A stretch of DNA of 34,543 bases from Kiritimatiellia bacterium. Lineage in GTDB: Bacteria; Verrucomicrobiota; Kiritimatiellia; B70-G9. The position numbers and the translations under genes were made by a program. How positions within the stretch are numbered: the stretch's first letter is position 1; each line of letters begins with the position of its first letter. The DNA is taken from positions 1 through 34,543 of the forward strand of contig JAOZMZ010000014.1 of assembly GCA_029934055.1 (NCBI GenBank), given 5' to 3'. A model generated the notes under the pieces. That model ran no database searches. It was not told the DNA's origin and saw only the letters and a program-made list of their open reading frames with translations. This document shows positions 7,168 through 15,202 of the stretch, piece after piece.

Positions 7168-8532
7168 ATGAACAAGTCCGCCCCCATCAATACGAAAGGG
7201 TGGACGGTCCGCCTGGCCGCGGCCGTCCTCTGCCTCTGTGCCGCGTTTCCCGCATCAGGCGCGGCCCCGCGCCGAAAGGACAACGCCGCACTCGACTACT
7301 GGAAAGCCGCCGCCCTGATGAACCGGCCGCGTACCATCGAACAGTTCGACATGACCCTCTTCATCCGCCAGGATCTGCCCGGGTTGCCGCCGCGGGTGTT
7401 CTCCTTCTGGCCCGAAGCCGGTCGCTGGCTGCTTACTGAAAAAGAAATGATCCGAGCACTGCACGACGCAACATCCCGCACGTATTGCGACTTCGGCTCC
7501 CGTCGCGGCCCGGCAACGGGGCCCCGCCTCGATCTGCGCCATATCCCCATGCTGCGCCAACTCACCGACCGCGCCCTCGCCACCGCCAAGGCCCATGCCT
7601 ATGCCCAGGACATGCAGGGGGCCGCCGCCATCTACCGCGACCTGTTTGCCATGGTCGCCAACCTCGACGGCGACCGCACCCTCGCCTCCGGCGCCGCCGC
7701 CGCGGATCTTCTTCAGCAGATCGTCGTCCAGCTGGCGGACTTCTTCGCCGATGCCCCGCCCGTCCCCGCCACCCATATCCTCGAGACCTACTTCCGCCGC
7801 ACACCCGACCGCCTCTTCCATCTCGGTGACTATCTCCGTGACGAAGGCTACCGCATCTCCCGCTGGCTGATGCTCGACCCCGCCGCTGCGGAGAAAAAAC
7901 TCGCCATGCTCTACGGGCGTAACCCCTCGCGCCCGGGGGTTGACCGGCTGATGAGTCTTCCCCCGAACCGCAAGGCCGAACGCCTGCAGAAATGGGTCAT
8001 GGACTACGAAGACCGCATGATCCGCATGGCCGCGGCCTGTGACCGGCCGTTTGCCCAAGGAATCAGCACCCTGCGCCGACTCGATGCCGAAAACAAGGCC
8101 CTCCGGACAAAAACCCTTCCCCCGGACGCCAACCCGCTGATACCGCTCCTCGTCCCGGAGATAACCCCTCTTTACCGCCGTTTCACCCTGGCGGAAGGCC
8201 AATTCCGCGCCGCCCGCGTCCTCACCGGCGCCGCCGCCTACCGCGCCGCTCACGGACGCTGGCCGGTCAACCTCGACGAAATGCACGATCCCGCCCTGCC
8301 GCACGATCCCTTCAGCGGCGAACCTTTCTATTACAAACTGGTCCAGGTACAGCCCTACCTGATCATCCGCATTCCGAAACGCCTCGCCGCCCGGCAGGGA
8401 CTCGTCTACCAGTTCGATTTCGCCCGCCGTCAGCGGGAAAGAAAAAAACTGCTCAACGAAATCGTGCGATCCTGGCAGACAACCGTCTCCCCCGCCGCCC
8501 AAAGTGCGGTGTCAGCCCCCGTCGGCCGCTGA
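7168..8532 (+). CDS. Secreted protein of unknown function
   Basis: I do not recognise a characterised family. The 454-residue protein starts with a signal peptide (basic start, hydrophobic core about 14-28, cleavage near ASGA). The middle is largely helical and rich in Arg and Ala. Near the C-terminus (about residues 340-400) it has a segment of the form AAxYRAAHGRWP-NLDEM-DPFSGEPFYYK. I associate this arrangement with exported proteins of planctomycetes and verrucomicrobia, where it resembles the globular end of pseudopilin-like proteins. The protein probably acts in the periplasm. The gene is single on its strand and its 3' end overlaps the convergent TPR gene by 21 bases. Confidence 0.75.
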   Translation: MNKSAPINTKGWTVRLAAAVLCLCAAFPASGAAPRRKDNAALDYWKAAALMNRPRTIEQFDMTLFIRQDLPGLPPRVFSFWPEAGRWLLTEKEMIRALHDATSRTYCDFGSRRGPATGPRLDLRHIPMLRQLTDRALATAKAHAYAQDMQGAAAIYRDLFAMVANLDGDRTLASGAAAADLLQQIVVQLADFFADAPPVPATHILETYFRRTPDRLFHLGDYLRDEGYRISRWLMLDPAAAEKKLAMLYGRNPSRPGVDRLMSLPPNRKAERLQKWVMDYEDRMIRMAAACDRPFAQGISTLRRLDAENKALRTKTLPPDANPLIPLLVPEITPLYRRFTLAEGQFRAARVLTGAAAYRAAHGRWPVNLDEMHDPALPHDPFSGEPFYYKLVQVQPYLIIRIPKRLAARQGLVYQFDFARRQRERKKLLNEIVRSWQTTVSPAAQSAVSAPVGR

Positions 8533-9690
8533 TGACTTGTCCTGCGACTCGCTCTGCTGGCTTTCGCCCGCGCCTCCCTGCACCAGACCGACCAGTTCCT
8601 TGAACTCACTGCTCTCACGCACGCGGTCGAATTCCTCCGAACGAATCCACGAACGCACGAACCGCGTTCCGAACTTGCGCGCCGCCCGCCCGAGGACGTC
8701 CGCCGTCCCAGCCGCGTCGCCCTCGCGGGCGTGACAGGCCGCCAGGTTGAAGTACGTCAGGGGATCACCCTGCTCCATCCGCAAAAGCTCCGAAAATATC
8801 TTCTCGGCGCGGTCGTATTCGCCGAGCCGGCTGTACGCCTCCGCCAGCCGGTTCCGGGCTGCGGCGTTGTCACGGTCCAGATTGACCAGCTTCCGCAGAT
8901 GCGGTATGGCCCAGCCGGGCTTGTCCATCATCATGAATGCCGCCGCCGCGATATCATGGCCGCGGAGCGAATACGGATCACTCTCCAGGATCCACTTCGC
9001 CGCCGCAAGCGCCGCCGCACTCTTCCGCCGCGCCAGAAGCGCTTCGGCCAGCCTCTCGCGGGCCTCCATATTGTCCGGATCGGCTTGCAAGACCTCGAAA
9101 ACCATTTCCTCGGCCTTGCGATAACGTTTCTGGCCCATGTAAACGCGCGCCAGCAACTCCTTGATGTCCAAATTGGCGCCGTCCGCCCGCATCGCCGCTT
9201 CCAAGCGGTCCGCCGCATCCTCGAGCCGACCCTCCTCCAACAGTCCCGTGGCTACTTCAACAACCTTGGAGGCCTCCTTCCATTTGCGGACGGCATCCTC
9301 CACCAGCTCCTGCTCGCGGGGCGGTTCTTCATCCGGAGGCGGGGAAACCTGCTTCTGCCGCAATTCAGCCTGCCGCCCCCCGCCGGCCGTGACATCCGCC
9401 GCGGCAGCCTCTTTCCTGTTCAACATTGTTATCCCAAGTACGGACGCATAGGCCATTCCCACCAGAACCAAACCGATCCAGAGCAGGTGCCCGGCCCCCA
9501 CGCCCGAGCTCTCACGCGGGGAGTGGTGACGGCTGTGATGAACCCGGTGCGAGACCTGCCGGCCGAGCGTACGCTCCGTACCGGAAGCAGCAGCCGACTT
9601 GTCCGGCGCAGTCCGACGACGACGCTTCCTCCGCACGAGGCGCGGCGGCGTGTCTTTCTTGTAAATATCGTGAGCGCGCTCTTCCGGCAC
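8512..9690 (-). CDS. Membrane-anchored TPR protein
   Basis: The 392-residue protein has a strongly basic, His/Arg-rich cytoplasmic N-terminus (1-65), one transmembrane helix (about 67-91) and an acidic linker. At least five tetratricopeptide-like repeats follow (about 140-345), for example EEMVFEVLQADPDN and AEKIFSELLRMEQGD. TPR arrays hold protein complexes together, so this is probably a periplasmic scaffold anchored in the inner membrane. The last 50 residues are Glu/Ser/Gln-rich. It lies 87 bases downstream of the BON-domain lipoprotein and may share its promoter. The exact partner is unknown. Confidence 0.85.
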   Translation of the reverse strand: MPEERAHDIYKKDTPPRLVRRKRRRRTAPDKSAAASGTERTLGRQVSHRVHHSRHHSPRESSGVGAGHLLWIGLVLVGMAYASVLGITMLNRKEAAAADVTAGGGRQAELRQKQVSPPPDEEPPREQELVEDAVRKWKEASKVVEVATGLLEEGRLEDAADRLEAAMRADGANLDIKELLARVYMGQKRYRKAEEMVFEVLQADPDNMEARERLAEALLARRKSAAALAAAKWILESDPYSLRGHDIAAAAFMMMDKPGWAIPHLRKLVNLDRDNAAARNRLAEAYSRLGEYDRAEKIFSELLRMEQGDPLTYFNLAACHAREGDAAGTADVLGRAARKFGTRFVRSWIRSEEFDRVRESSEFKELVGLVQGGAGESQQSESQDKSSAADGG

Positions 9691-9777
9691 TTTCAGAACC
9701 CTTCCTCCCCCGGCAATCTACCGTTTCCCCCTGCACCCTGGACCGAACGCCGTCATCACCCACCCGGCTTCATCCGC

Positions 9778-10110
9778 CTAGCGCAACGTGGTCAGCCTGT
9801 CATCCACCTCCTGCACGCCGGGTGTGCCCATGACGATGCCCAGTACCCGGGTCCGAATGATATCGTCGGAAACCGTCCCTCGCAGGGTGACCACCCCCCC
9901 GCGGACTTCCACGCTGACGCGTGCGCGGTCCGCCATGCTGTCGTTTTCGAGGCGTGCAACGATCTCGGAGCGCAGGGCCTCATCCCCGGAAAGCCCCGCC
10001 GGGGAAGTGTTCCCATACTCAACAGGAGCATAGCTCAAGCATCCTCCCGCACCCAGGGTCAAAACCGCCCCCATGATCAACACGCCTGCCGCTGCCGTCA
10101 CTCTGTTCAT
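9778..10110 (-). CDS. BON-domain lipoprotein
   Basis: I place the start at the ATG at 10110 (110 residues) because it has a GGAAGGG ribosome site and gives a proper lipoprotein signal. That signal has a hydrophobic core (about 4-18) and the lipobox LGAGGC, with the Cys near residue 24. The mature part is one BON domain of the form VSVEVRGGVVTLRGTVSDDIIRTR...GVQEVDDRL. The family, which includes OsmY and DolP, binds phospholipid membranes in the periplasm. It has its own candidate promoter overlapping the end of tatA. The TPR membrane protein follows. Confidence 0.85.
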   Translation of the reverse strand: MNRVTAAAGVLIMGAVLTLGAGGCLSYAPVEYGNTSPAGLSGDEALRSEIVARLENDSMADRARVSVEVRGGVVTLRGTVSDDIIRTRVLGIVMGTPGVQEVDDRLTTLR

Positions 10111-10153
10111 TTCGCCCTTCCCATTCGTCTCGCAACCGTCGTTCACCGCCGAC

Positions 10154-10183
10154 ATACTAGCCGATCAACGATTGCCAGGTCAA
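10154..10183 (-). promoter_or_regulatory. Candidate promoter for the BON lipoprotein gene
   Basis: Minus-strand TTGACC (10178-10183) and TAGTAT (10154-10159) are separated by 18 bases. The -35 overlaps the stop codon of tatA. The transcript would begin near 10147, leaving a leader of about 37 bases before the ATG at 10110. Confidence 0.5.
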
Positions 10184-10425
10184 TCTTCGCCGTCCTTCGA
10201 TCCTCCGCCGCTTCCCGTGCCGCCCGCATCCTTCCCGGGCGCGTCACCGTGTTCCGACGAAGCGCCCTCCGCGCGCCCTTTCTTGAATTCAGCGATACTG
10301 CGGCCGAGAGACCTGGCCAGTTCCGGCAGGCGCCTGGCGCCGAACAGCAGCAGCACGATCGCCAGGATTATCAGCAATTCCCCGATCCCCGGCCTGCCGC
10401 CCGCAATCCATCCTGGACTTATCAT
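10180..10425 (-). CDS. tatA: Twin-arginine translocase subunit TatA/TatE family
   Basis: This 81-residue protein has the TatA layout. It shows a short periplasmic start, a hydrophobic helix (about 14-29), the FGARRLPEL hinge (FGxxxLP motif) and an amphipathic helix ending SIAEFKKG. A Gly/Ser/Asp-rich tail follows. TatA oligomers form the passage for folded proteins together with TatC. No tatC or tatB is in the window. The ATG has a GGAAGGAG ribosome site and overlaps the stop of the upstream lipoprotein gene (ATGA). Confidence 0.92.
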   Translation of the reverse strand: MISPGWIAGGRPGIGELLIILAIVLLLFGARRLPELARSLGRSIAEFKKGRAEGASSEHGDAPGKDAGGTGSGGGSKDGED

Positions 10426-10793
10426 TGCTTCTCTCCTTCCCCCGTATCCGCAACCCGCCGCACGAGATCCCCTTTCCTCGGATCTCCACCCAATATCTCC
10501 GCGGTGACAAGCGCCCCCGCCCGCCGCTCGCCGATCCGCAACTCGGCCACTTCCTCCATCCCGCGATATACTTTGACCTGCGTCCCCGGACTTGGCAAGA
10601 GCACACATTCGAGAACAACGTAGCCGCAGTCCCTATTCACGCTCATCACGCTGCCGATCGGAATGTGCTTCAACTCCTCGACAAACCTGCGCCCGGGCTG
10701 CGCCGGCGGCCGCCGCGCCGATACACACCCCCCCGCCACCAGGCTCACGGCCAACAGGCCGATGCCGGCTGCCGTCCTGACCGCAGGAATCAT
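10422..10793 (-). CDS. Small lipoprotein with a beta-rich C-terminal domain, unknown function
   Basis: The start chosen is the ATG at 10793, which overlaps the stop of the nuclease gene (ATGA) and yields 123 residues. It gives a lipoprotein signal peptide: AVRTAAGIGLLAVSLVAGGC, with Cys at about residue 23. The rest alternates short beta strands: GSVMSVNRDCGYVVLE, TQVKVYRG, EVAELRIGERRAGALVTAEILGG, DPRKGDLV. This pattern is common in uncharacterised PVC-group lipoproteins and resembles small barrel domains. Tight overlap with both the nuclease and tatA implies a single message. I cannot name a function. Confidence 0.8.
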   Translation of the reverse strand: MIPAVRTAAGIGLLAVSLVAGGCVSARRPPAQPGRRFVEELKHIPIGSVMSVNRDCGYVVLECVLLPSPGTQVKVYRGMEEVAELRIGERRAGALVTAEILGGDPRKGDLVRRVADTGEGEKQ

Positions 10794-11488
10794 GTTTCCT
10801 CTCCACCTCCCCGCGGCAACAGGTCTTCGAGAGGACACCCCTCGCAGACCGGTCGCCGGCGGCAATGTTCCTTGCCGAGCCGCACCAGCAATGCATGATA
10901 CTCATTGTAGAGCTGTACGTCCCTCGGTATTTCCGCGACGATCCTCTCGGCGACCCGGCGGTAGTCCGCACCCTGCTCCACCCATCCGTGACGGGCCATG
11001 ACCCGCCGCGTGTAGGCATCAACCACGAAAACCGGCCGCCGGCCCGCATACAAAAGGATGCTGTCGGCGGTCTCTTCTCCGATTCCATTCACCCCTAAGA
11101 GAACGCGGCGCAATTCCGCCGTATCTTCGGCGAACATCTTGCGCAGACTTCCATCGTACCGTTTCCAGACCATCTCCACGAAAGACTTCAGGCGCCGCGC
11201 CTTGAGGTTGTAGTAACCGGCCGGACGAATCAGCCCCGCCAGACGCCGCGACGGCATCCGCCGTAACACCTCCAGATCCAGGGCTCCCGCCTCATGCAGG
11301 GCGGCTATCGCCCTCTCGACGTTGCGCCACGCGGTGTTCTGCGTGAGAATCGCCCCCACGATCACCTCCAGCCGGGTCCGTCCCGGCCACCAGTGCTGCG
11401 GACCCCAGCGCCGGTACATGCGTTCGTACACATCCATCATCAGCGTATTCCCGCTGCCGGACTTTCCTGTTTTTCCGCGCCGTCTCAT
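10790..11488 (-). CDS. Endonuclease III-like HhH-GPD protein (COG2231 type)
   Basis: The 232-residue protein has the HhH-GPD fold of DNA base-excision glycosylases. AILTQNTAWRNVERAI is near the N-terminus, the helix-hairpin-helix is GVNGIGEETADSILLYA, and the catalytic Asp sits in FVVDAYTRR. In EndoIII the HhH carries the lyase Lys (GVGRKTA); here a Glu occupies that place, as I recall for COG2231 relatives. The C-terminal cluster region CRRRPVCEGCPLEDLL has only three of the four Fe-S cysteines. It is therefore probably a glycosylase without beta-lyase activity, with uncertain cluster binding. The start at 11488 has a weak ribosome site; a Met 15 residues later is possible. Confidence 0.85.
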   Translation of the reverse strand: MRRRGKTGKSGSGNTLMMDVYERMYRRWGPQHWWPGRTRLEVIVGAILTQNTAWRNVERAIAALHEAGALDLEVLRRMPSRRLAGLIRPAGYYNLKARRLKSFVEMVWKRYDGSLRKMFAEDTAELRRVLLGVNGIGEETADSILLYAGRRPVFVVDAYTRRVMARHGWVEQGADYRRVAERIVAEIPRDVQLYNEYHALLVRLGKEHCRRRPVCEGCPLEDLLPRGGGEET

Positions 11489-11598
11489 GATCCCGAACAA
11501 TGCCTCACAACCCCGCCGCCCACTTTTGCATTCGACTCCGCCGCATGAAGCGATTATTTTCTCACTCCAAACAGCTATCAACGACAAGGATAATCATC

Positions 11599-12984
11599 AT
11601 GCGACTTCACTTTCTCGGCGGCGTGGACACGGTCACCGGCTCACAACTGCTGATCGAGCATGACGGGCGCAGCATCCTGCGCGACTGCGGACTCTTCCAG
11701 GGCCGCCGCCGGCAGGCGGAGGAACTAAACCGCAACTTTCTCTTCGGTCCGACCACCATAACAACCTGTGTCCTTTCCCATGCCCATATCGATCACTGCG
11801 GGAACCTGCCCTCCCTCGCCCGCAGCGGATATCAGGGTCCTATCCATGCCACCGCCGCCACGCGGGAATTGTGCACGATCATGCTCCACGACGCCGCCCA
11901 TATCCAGGAACAGGACGCCGCCTACCTCAACCAGAAGACCTCCCGCCGCGGCCAGCCCCCGGTCGAGCCCCTCTACACCGTCGCTGACGCCAAGGCCGCG
12001 GTGGCCCTCTTCCAGGGATGGCGCTACGGCGAAACCATCGAACCCGTCCCGGGAATCGAGCTCACCTTTCGCGAGGCCGGCCATATTCTCGGCGCCGCCC
12101 TGACAGAGTTCGCCCTGCCGCAGGGCAATTCCCGACTCCGCCTCGGTGTGGCCGTCGACCTCGGCCGCAAGGGTCTGCCTCTTATCCGCGATCCGGAAAT
12201 CCTCGGCGGCGTGGACGTTCTCGTCATGGAAAGCACCTACGGCGACCGCCTCCATGATCCCGTGGCCGACGCCCAGGAAGAACTGCGCGCCGTCGTGGAC
12301 CGCACGTGGCGGCGTGGTGGAAAAATCCTGATACCGTCCTTCGCCCTCGAGCGCGCCCAGGAAATTCTCTATCACCTCAACGCCCTCGTAACCGCCGGCC
12401 GCCTGCCGGAAATCCCGGTCTTCGTGGACAGCCCCATGGCAACCGCCGTCACCCGCGTCTTCGAAAAGTGCAGTACCTATCTGGACGAAGACTACCGCAA
12501 ACTTCACGAGCAGGCCGGCCGCGTGATGAGCCCCTCCTGGGTGCACTTCACCTCCTCGGTCGAGGAGTCCAAGGCCGTCACCGCATCGAAGGATCCCTGC
12601 ATCGTCATCTCGGCCTCGGGAATGTGCGAACACGGCCGCATCCTCCACCACCTGAAGCACGCCGTGGAAGATGAACGCAACTCCATCGTGATCGTCGGTT
12701 TCCAGGCCCACAACACACTCGGCCGCCGCATCGTCGAACGCCAGCCCGAAATCCGCATCTTCGGCGACACCTTCCGCCTGAAGGCTGAAGTCACCGTGCT
12801 CAACGCCTTCAGCGCCCACGCCGACCGTGACGAACTCATCGCCTATGCCAAGGCCGTCCAGCCCCGCAAAATCTTCCTGGTCCATGGTGAAGAAACCCAA
12901 CGGCAGGCCCTGGCCGAACACTTGCGCGCCGCCCAGAAAGCTCCCGTTTTTACGCCGGCCCGCGGCGATATCGTCGAGCTGTGA
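11599..12984 (+). CDS. Beta-CASP metallo-beta-lactamase-fold RNase-like protein
   Basis: The 461-residue protein matches the CPSF73/YSH1-like MBL plus beta-CASP family (COG1236), which cleaves RNA with two zinc ions. Visible motifs are HAHIDH (61-66), AGHILGAA, and the Asp of the AVDLG region. Further along are the beta-CASP elements SFALERAQE, VFVDSPMA, ISASGMCEHGRI and NAFSAHAD, and the final VHGE. The start at 11599 (MRLHFLGG) fits the family and has an AAGGA upstream. Longer in-frame starts exist but lack support. The stop overlaps the start of era (GTGA), so a coupled role in rRNA or mRNA processing is plausible. Confidence 0.9.
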   Translation: MRLHFLGGVDTVTGSQLLIEHDGRSILRDCGLFQGRRRQAEELNRNFLFGPTTITTCVLSHAHIDHCGNLPSLARSGYQGPIHATAATRELCTIMLHDAAHIQEQDAAYLNQKTSRRGQPPVEPLYTVADAKAAVALFQGWRYGETIEPVPGIELTFREAGHILGAALTEFALPQGNSRLRLGVAVDLGRKGLPLIRDPEILGGVDVLVMESTYGDRLHDPVADAQEELRAVVDRTWRRGGKILIPSFALERAQEILYHLNALVTAGRLPEIPVFVDSPMATAVTRVFEKCSTYLDEDYRKLHEQAGRVMSPSWVHFTSSVEESKAVTASKDPCIVISASGMCEHGRILHHLKHAVEDERNSIVIVGFQAHNTLGRRIVERQPEIRIFGDTFRLKAEVTVLNAFSAHADRDELIAYAKAVQPRKIFLVHGEETQRQALAEHLRAAQKAPVFTPARGDIVEL

Positions 12985-13910
12985 CTGCGCCCGTCCAGGA
13001 GAATCCCGAACTCCGCTGCGGCATGGTGGCCGTGGTCGGCCGCGCCAACGTCGGCAAGTCCACCCTGGTCAATCGAATCCTCGGAGAAAAGATATCCATC
13101 GTCACCCCCGTGGCCCAGACCACCCGTAACCTCGTCCGCGGCATGCTTACCGAGCCGCGCGGCCAAATCGTCTTCCTCGACACCCCCGGTCTGCATCAGG
13201 CCCGTTCCCCCCTCGGCCAGCTCCTCAACAAAGTCGCGCGCAGTTCCATCAAGGGAGTGGACCTGATCATGCCCGTCTTCGACATCTCCGTGCCGCCCCG
13301 TATCGAAGACGAAGGATGGATGCGGCGCCTCATGCGCGAGGAGACCGCCGCCCTGCCAGTACTCAACAAGTGCGACCGCCCAACATCTCACGCCGACGAC
13401 TACCGCACCCTCTGGGAACGGATCGCCCGCGAAAAGAAGGCCGCACCCGTCGTACACGCCTGGCGGAGCGTCTCCGCCCTTACCGGTAAGGGCGTGGATG
13501 ATCTCGTAGATCATCTTTTCGACCTGATGCCCGTCGGCCCGCTGCTTTTTCCCGAGGATGTCCTCACGGACTTTCCACGGAAACTCTTCATCGCCGATAT
13601 CATCCGCGAAAAACTCTTCGCGCGTCTCCGCGAAGAACTGCCCCACGCCGTCGCCGTCTGGATCGACGACCTCAAGGAAGACGACCTATCTCTGGTGGTT
13701 GAGGCCGTCATATATGTGGACAAACCCTCACAGAAAGGAATCGTCATCGGCGAAAAAGGACGCCTTCTGCGCGCCGTTCGCCGGGCGGCCGAAGCCGAAC
13801 TGGCGGTCGTATTCGAAAAAAAAGTGCGCCTGTCGCTGTGGGTCAAGGTCTCCCGCAACTGGAAAAAGAATTACTGGATGCTCAAGAAGCTGGGATACCA
13901 GCCCACCTGA
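12981..13910 (+). CDS. era: GTPase Era
   Basis: Era is a GTPase that binds the 3' end of 16S rRNA and assists assembly of the small ribosomal subunit. The 309-residue product has G1 GRANVGKS (20-27), the QTTRN switch (46-50), G3 DTPG (67-70), G4 NKCD (129-132), G5 SALTG (about 165) and a C-terminal KH domain with GIVIGEKGRLLRAV. The usual GRPNVGKS has Ala in place of Pro, a mild change. The GTG start overlaps the stop of the RNase-like gene by four bases. The stop is followed by a 239-base gap. Confidence 0.96.
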   Translation: MTAPVQENPELRCGMVAVVGRANVGKSTLVNRILGEKISIVTPVAQTTRNLVRGMLTEPRGQIVFLDTPGLHQARSPLGQLLNKVARSSIKGVDLIMPVFDISVPPRIEDEGWMRRLMREETAALPVLNKCDRPTSHADDYRTLWERIAREKKAAPVVHAWRSVSALTGKGVDDLVDHLFDLMPVGPLLFPEDVLTDFPRKLFIADIIREKLFARLREELPHAVAVWIDDLKEDDLSLVVEAVIYVDKPSQKGIVIGEKGRLLRAVRRAAEAELAVVFEKKVRLSLWVKVSRNWKKNYWMLKKLGYQPT

Positions 13911-14149
13911 AGACCGGTACCCGCTCCGCCACATTCCCTTGCTTATTACCCATGCGGTGATTAACTTCAACCGTTCATAATCCGAAGATGACAAGTAAAC
14001 GGGTGTCGGCATGTGGAAAAATCCGCCGCGAGAGATTGTTTACGGCAACGGGCCGCGTTGGGATCCCCTGTAAGGATACCGCTGCTTGTCCGGGGCCCCG
14101 CGCACGCCGCTGTCCACTACGCCGCCGACCGTAAGGAAAGGACGTGATC

Positions 14150-15202
14150 ATGAGCGCTGATATCGGCAAAATATCACCGGAGGTCTTCGATTCACTCATC
14201 CTGCCGCGACTGGGCGCCCACCGCCCGGAAGTCGCTGTGGGCCCCCAACACGGCGTAGACGTCGGCATCATCGAAATCGGCCCCTATGCCCTCGCCCTCA
14301 CCTCTGATCCGGTCTTCGTCGTCCCCGCCTATGGATTCGAACGCTCGGCCTGGTTCGCCATTCATATCCTCGCCAGCGATGCGGTCACCTCGGGACTGGC
14401 ACCCGCTTTCCTGTCCATCGATCTCAACCTGCCGATGGAAATGTCCGCCGCGGAATTGGAAACCATGTGGCAGGTCATTCATCAGGAATGTGAAAAAATG
14501 AACACCGCCATAGTCTGCGGCCACACCGGGCGCTACGAAAACTGTTCCTATCCGATGATCGGCGGAGCCACGTTCATCGCCATGGGATCCCGCGAGGGAT
14601 ACTGCACTCCCCGCTTCTGCCGGCCGGGTGACCGCATCATCATCACCAAGGGGCCCGCCATAGAGGCCACCGGCATCTTCGCGGCAATGTTTCCGAAGTA
14701 TATCGAGCAAGAATTGGGCGGCGACCTCCGGCGGGAAGCCGAGAAGTTGTTCTACCAGATGTCGGTGGTCGAAGACGCCCTCGCGGCCGCCGCCGTGGGT
14801 ACCCGTGATAAGGGCGTCAGCGCCATGCACGACGCCACGGAATGCGGCATTTGGGGCGGCCTTGTGGAAATCGCCCGCGCTTCGGGTCTCGGCCTGGTCG
14901 TCCACGAAGATGAAATCGTCGTCTCCCCCGCCGCCGAGGCGGTCTGTCGCCTCTTTTCCATCGACCCCTACAGCAGTATCAGCGAAGGCACTCTCATCGC
15001 CTGCGTGCGTCCCCACGCCGCCGATGAAATCGTCGCAAGACTGGCCGACGCCGAGATACCCGCGTCCGTCTGCGGAGAACTCCTGGAGGCCGGCCGCGGT
15101 GTTTCCGTCGTCCGGGAGGGACATGCCCGGGATCTCGTTCATCCCCGCGTCGATCCCTTCTGGGAGGCCTTCTACCGCTCCATCGAAAAAGGGCTCTCGT
15201 GA
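14150..15202 (+). CDS. AIR-synthase (PurM)/HypE-fold protein of uncertain substrate
   Basis: The 350-residue protein has the PurM superfamily layout. The N-terminal part has VGPQHGVDVGIIEI and LALTSDPVF, an ATP/metal loop of the HypE/ThiL type, and ASDAVTSGLAP. The C-terminal part has MHDATECGIWGGLVEIA and GTLIACV. HypE ends in a conserved PRIC with a catalytic Cys; this protein ends in IEKGLS, so it is not an orthodox HypE. No hydrogenase genes are near. The ATG at 14150 sits 8 bases after AGGAAAGG; a GTG at 14144 is also open. The stop overlaps the start of the next gene (GTGA). The reaction is unknown, probably ATP-dependent phosphorylation or activation of a small molecule or protein. Confidence 0.82.
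   Translation: MSADIGKISPEVFDSLILPRLGAHRPEVAVGPQHGVDVGIIEIGPYALALTSDPVFVVPAYGFERSAWFAIHILASDAVTSGLAPAFLSIDLNLPMEMSAAELETMWQVIHQECEKMNTAIVCGHTGRYENCSYPMIGGATFIAMGSREGYCTPRFCRPGDRIIITKGPAIEATGIFAAMFPKYIEQELGGDLRREAEKLFYQMSVVEDALAAAAVGTRDKGVSAMHDATECGIWGGLVEIARASGLGLVVHEDEIVVSPAAEAVCRLFSIDPYSSISEGTLIACVRPHAADEIVARLADAEIPASVCGELLEAGRGVSVVREGHARDLVHPRVDPFWEAFYRSIEKGLS

Noticed and set aside
7255-8502. 415-residue minus-strand reading frame
   Set aside because: It is antisense to the secreted protein, which has a signal peptide and a recognisable C-terminal segment; the antisense product is Gly-rich and domain-free.
8731-10623. 630-residue + strand reading frame
   Set aside because: It runs antisense across the TPR, BON and TatA genes, which have clear domains and ribosome sites. 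Its Arg/Pro/His-rich composition is typical of a GC-rich shadow frame.
14011-14073. 20-residue ORF (MWKNPPREIVYGNG...) upstream of the AIR-synthase-like gene
   Set aside because: No ribosome site and no similarity that I recognise; one short frame in 63 bases is expected by chance.
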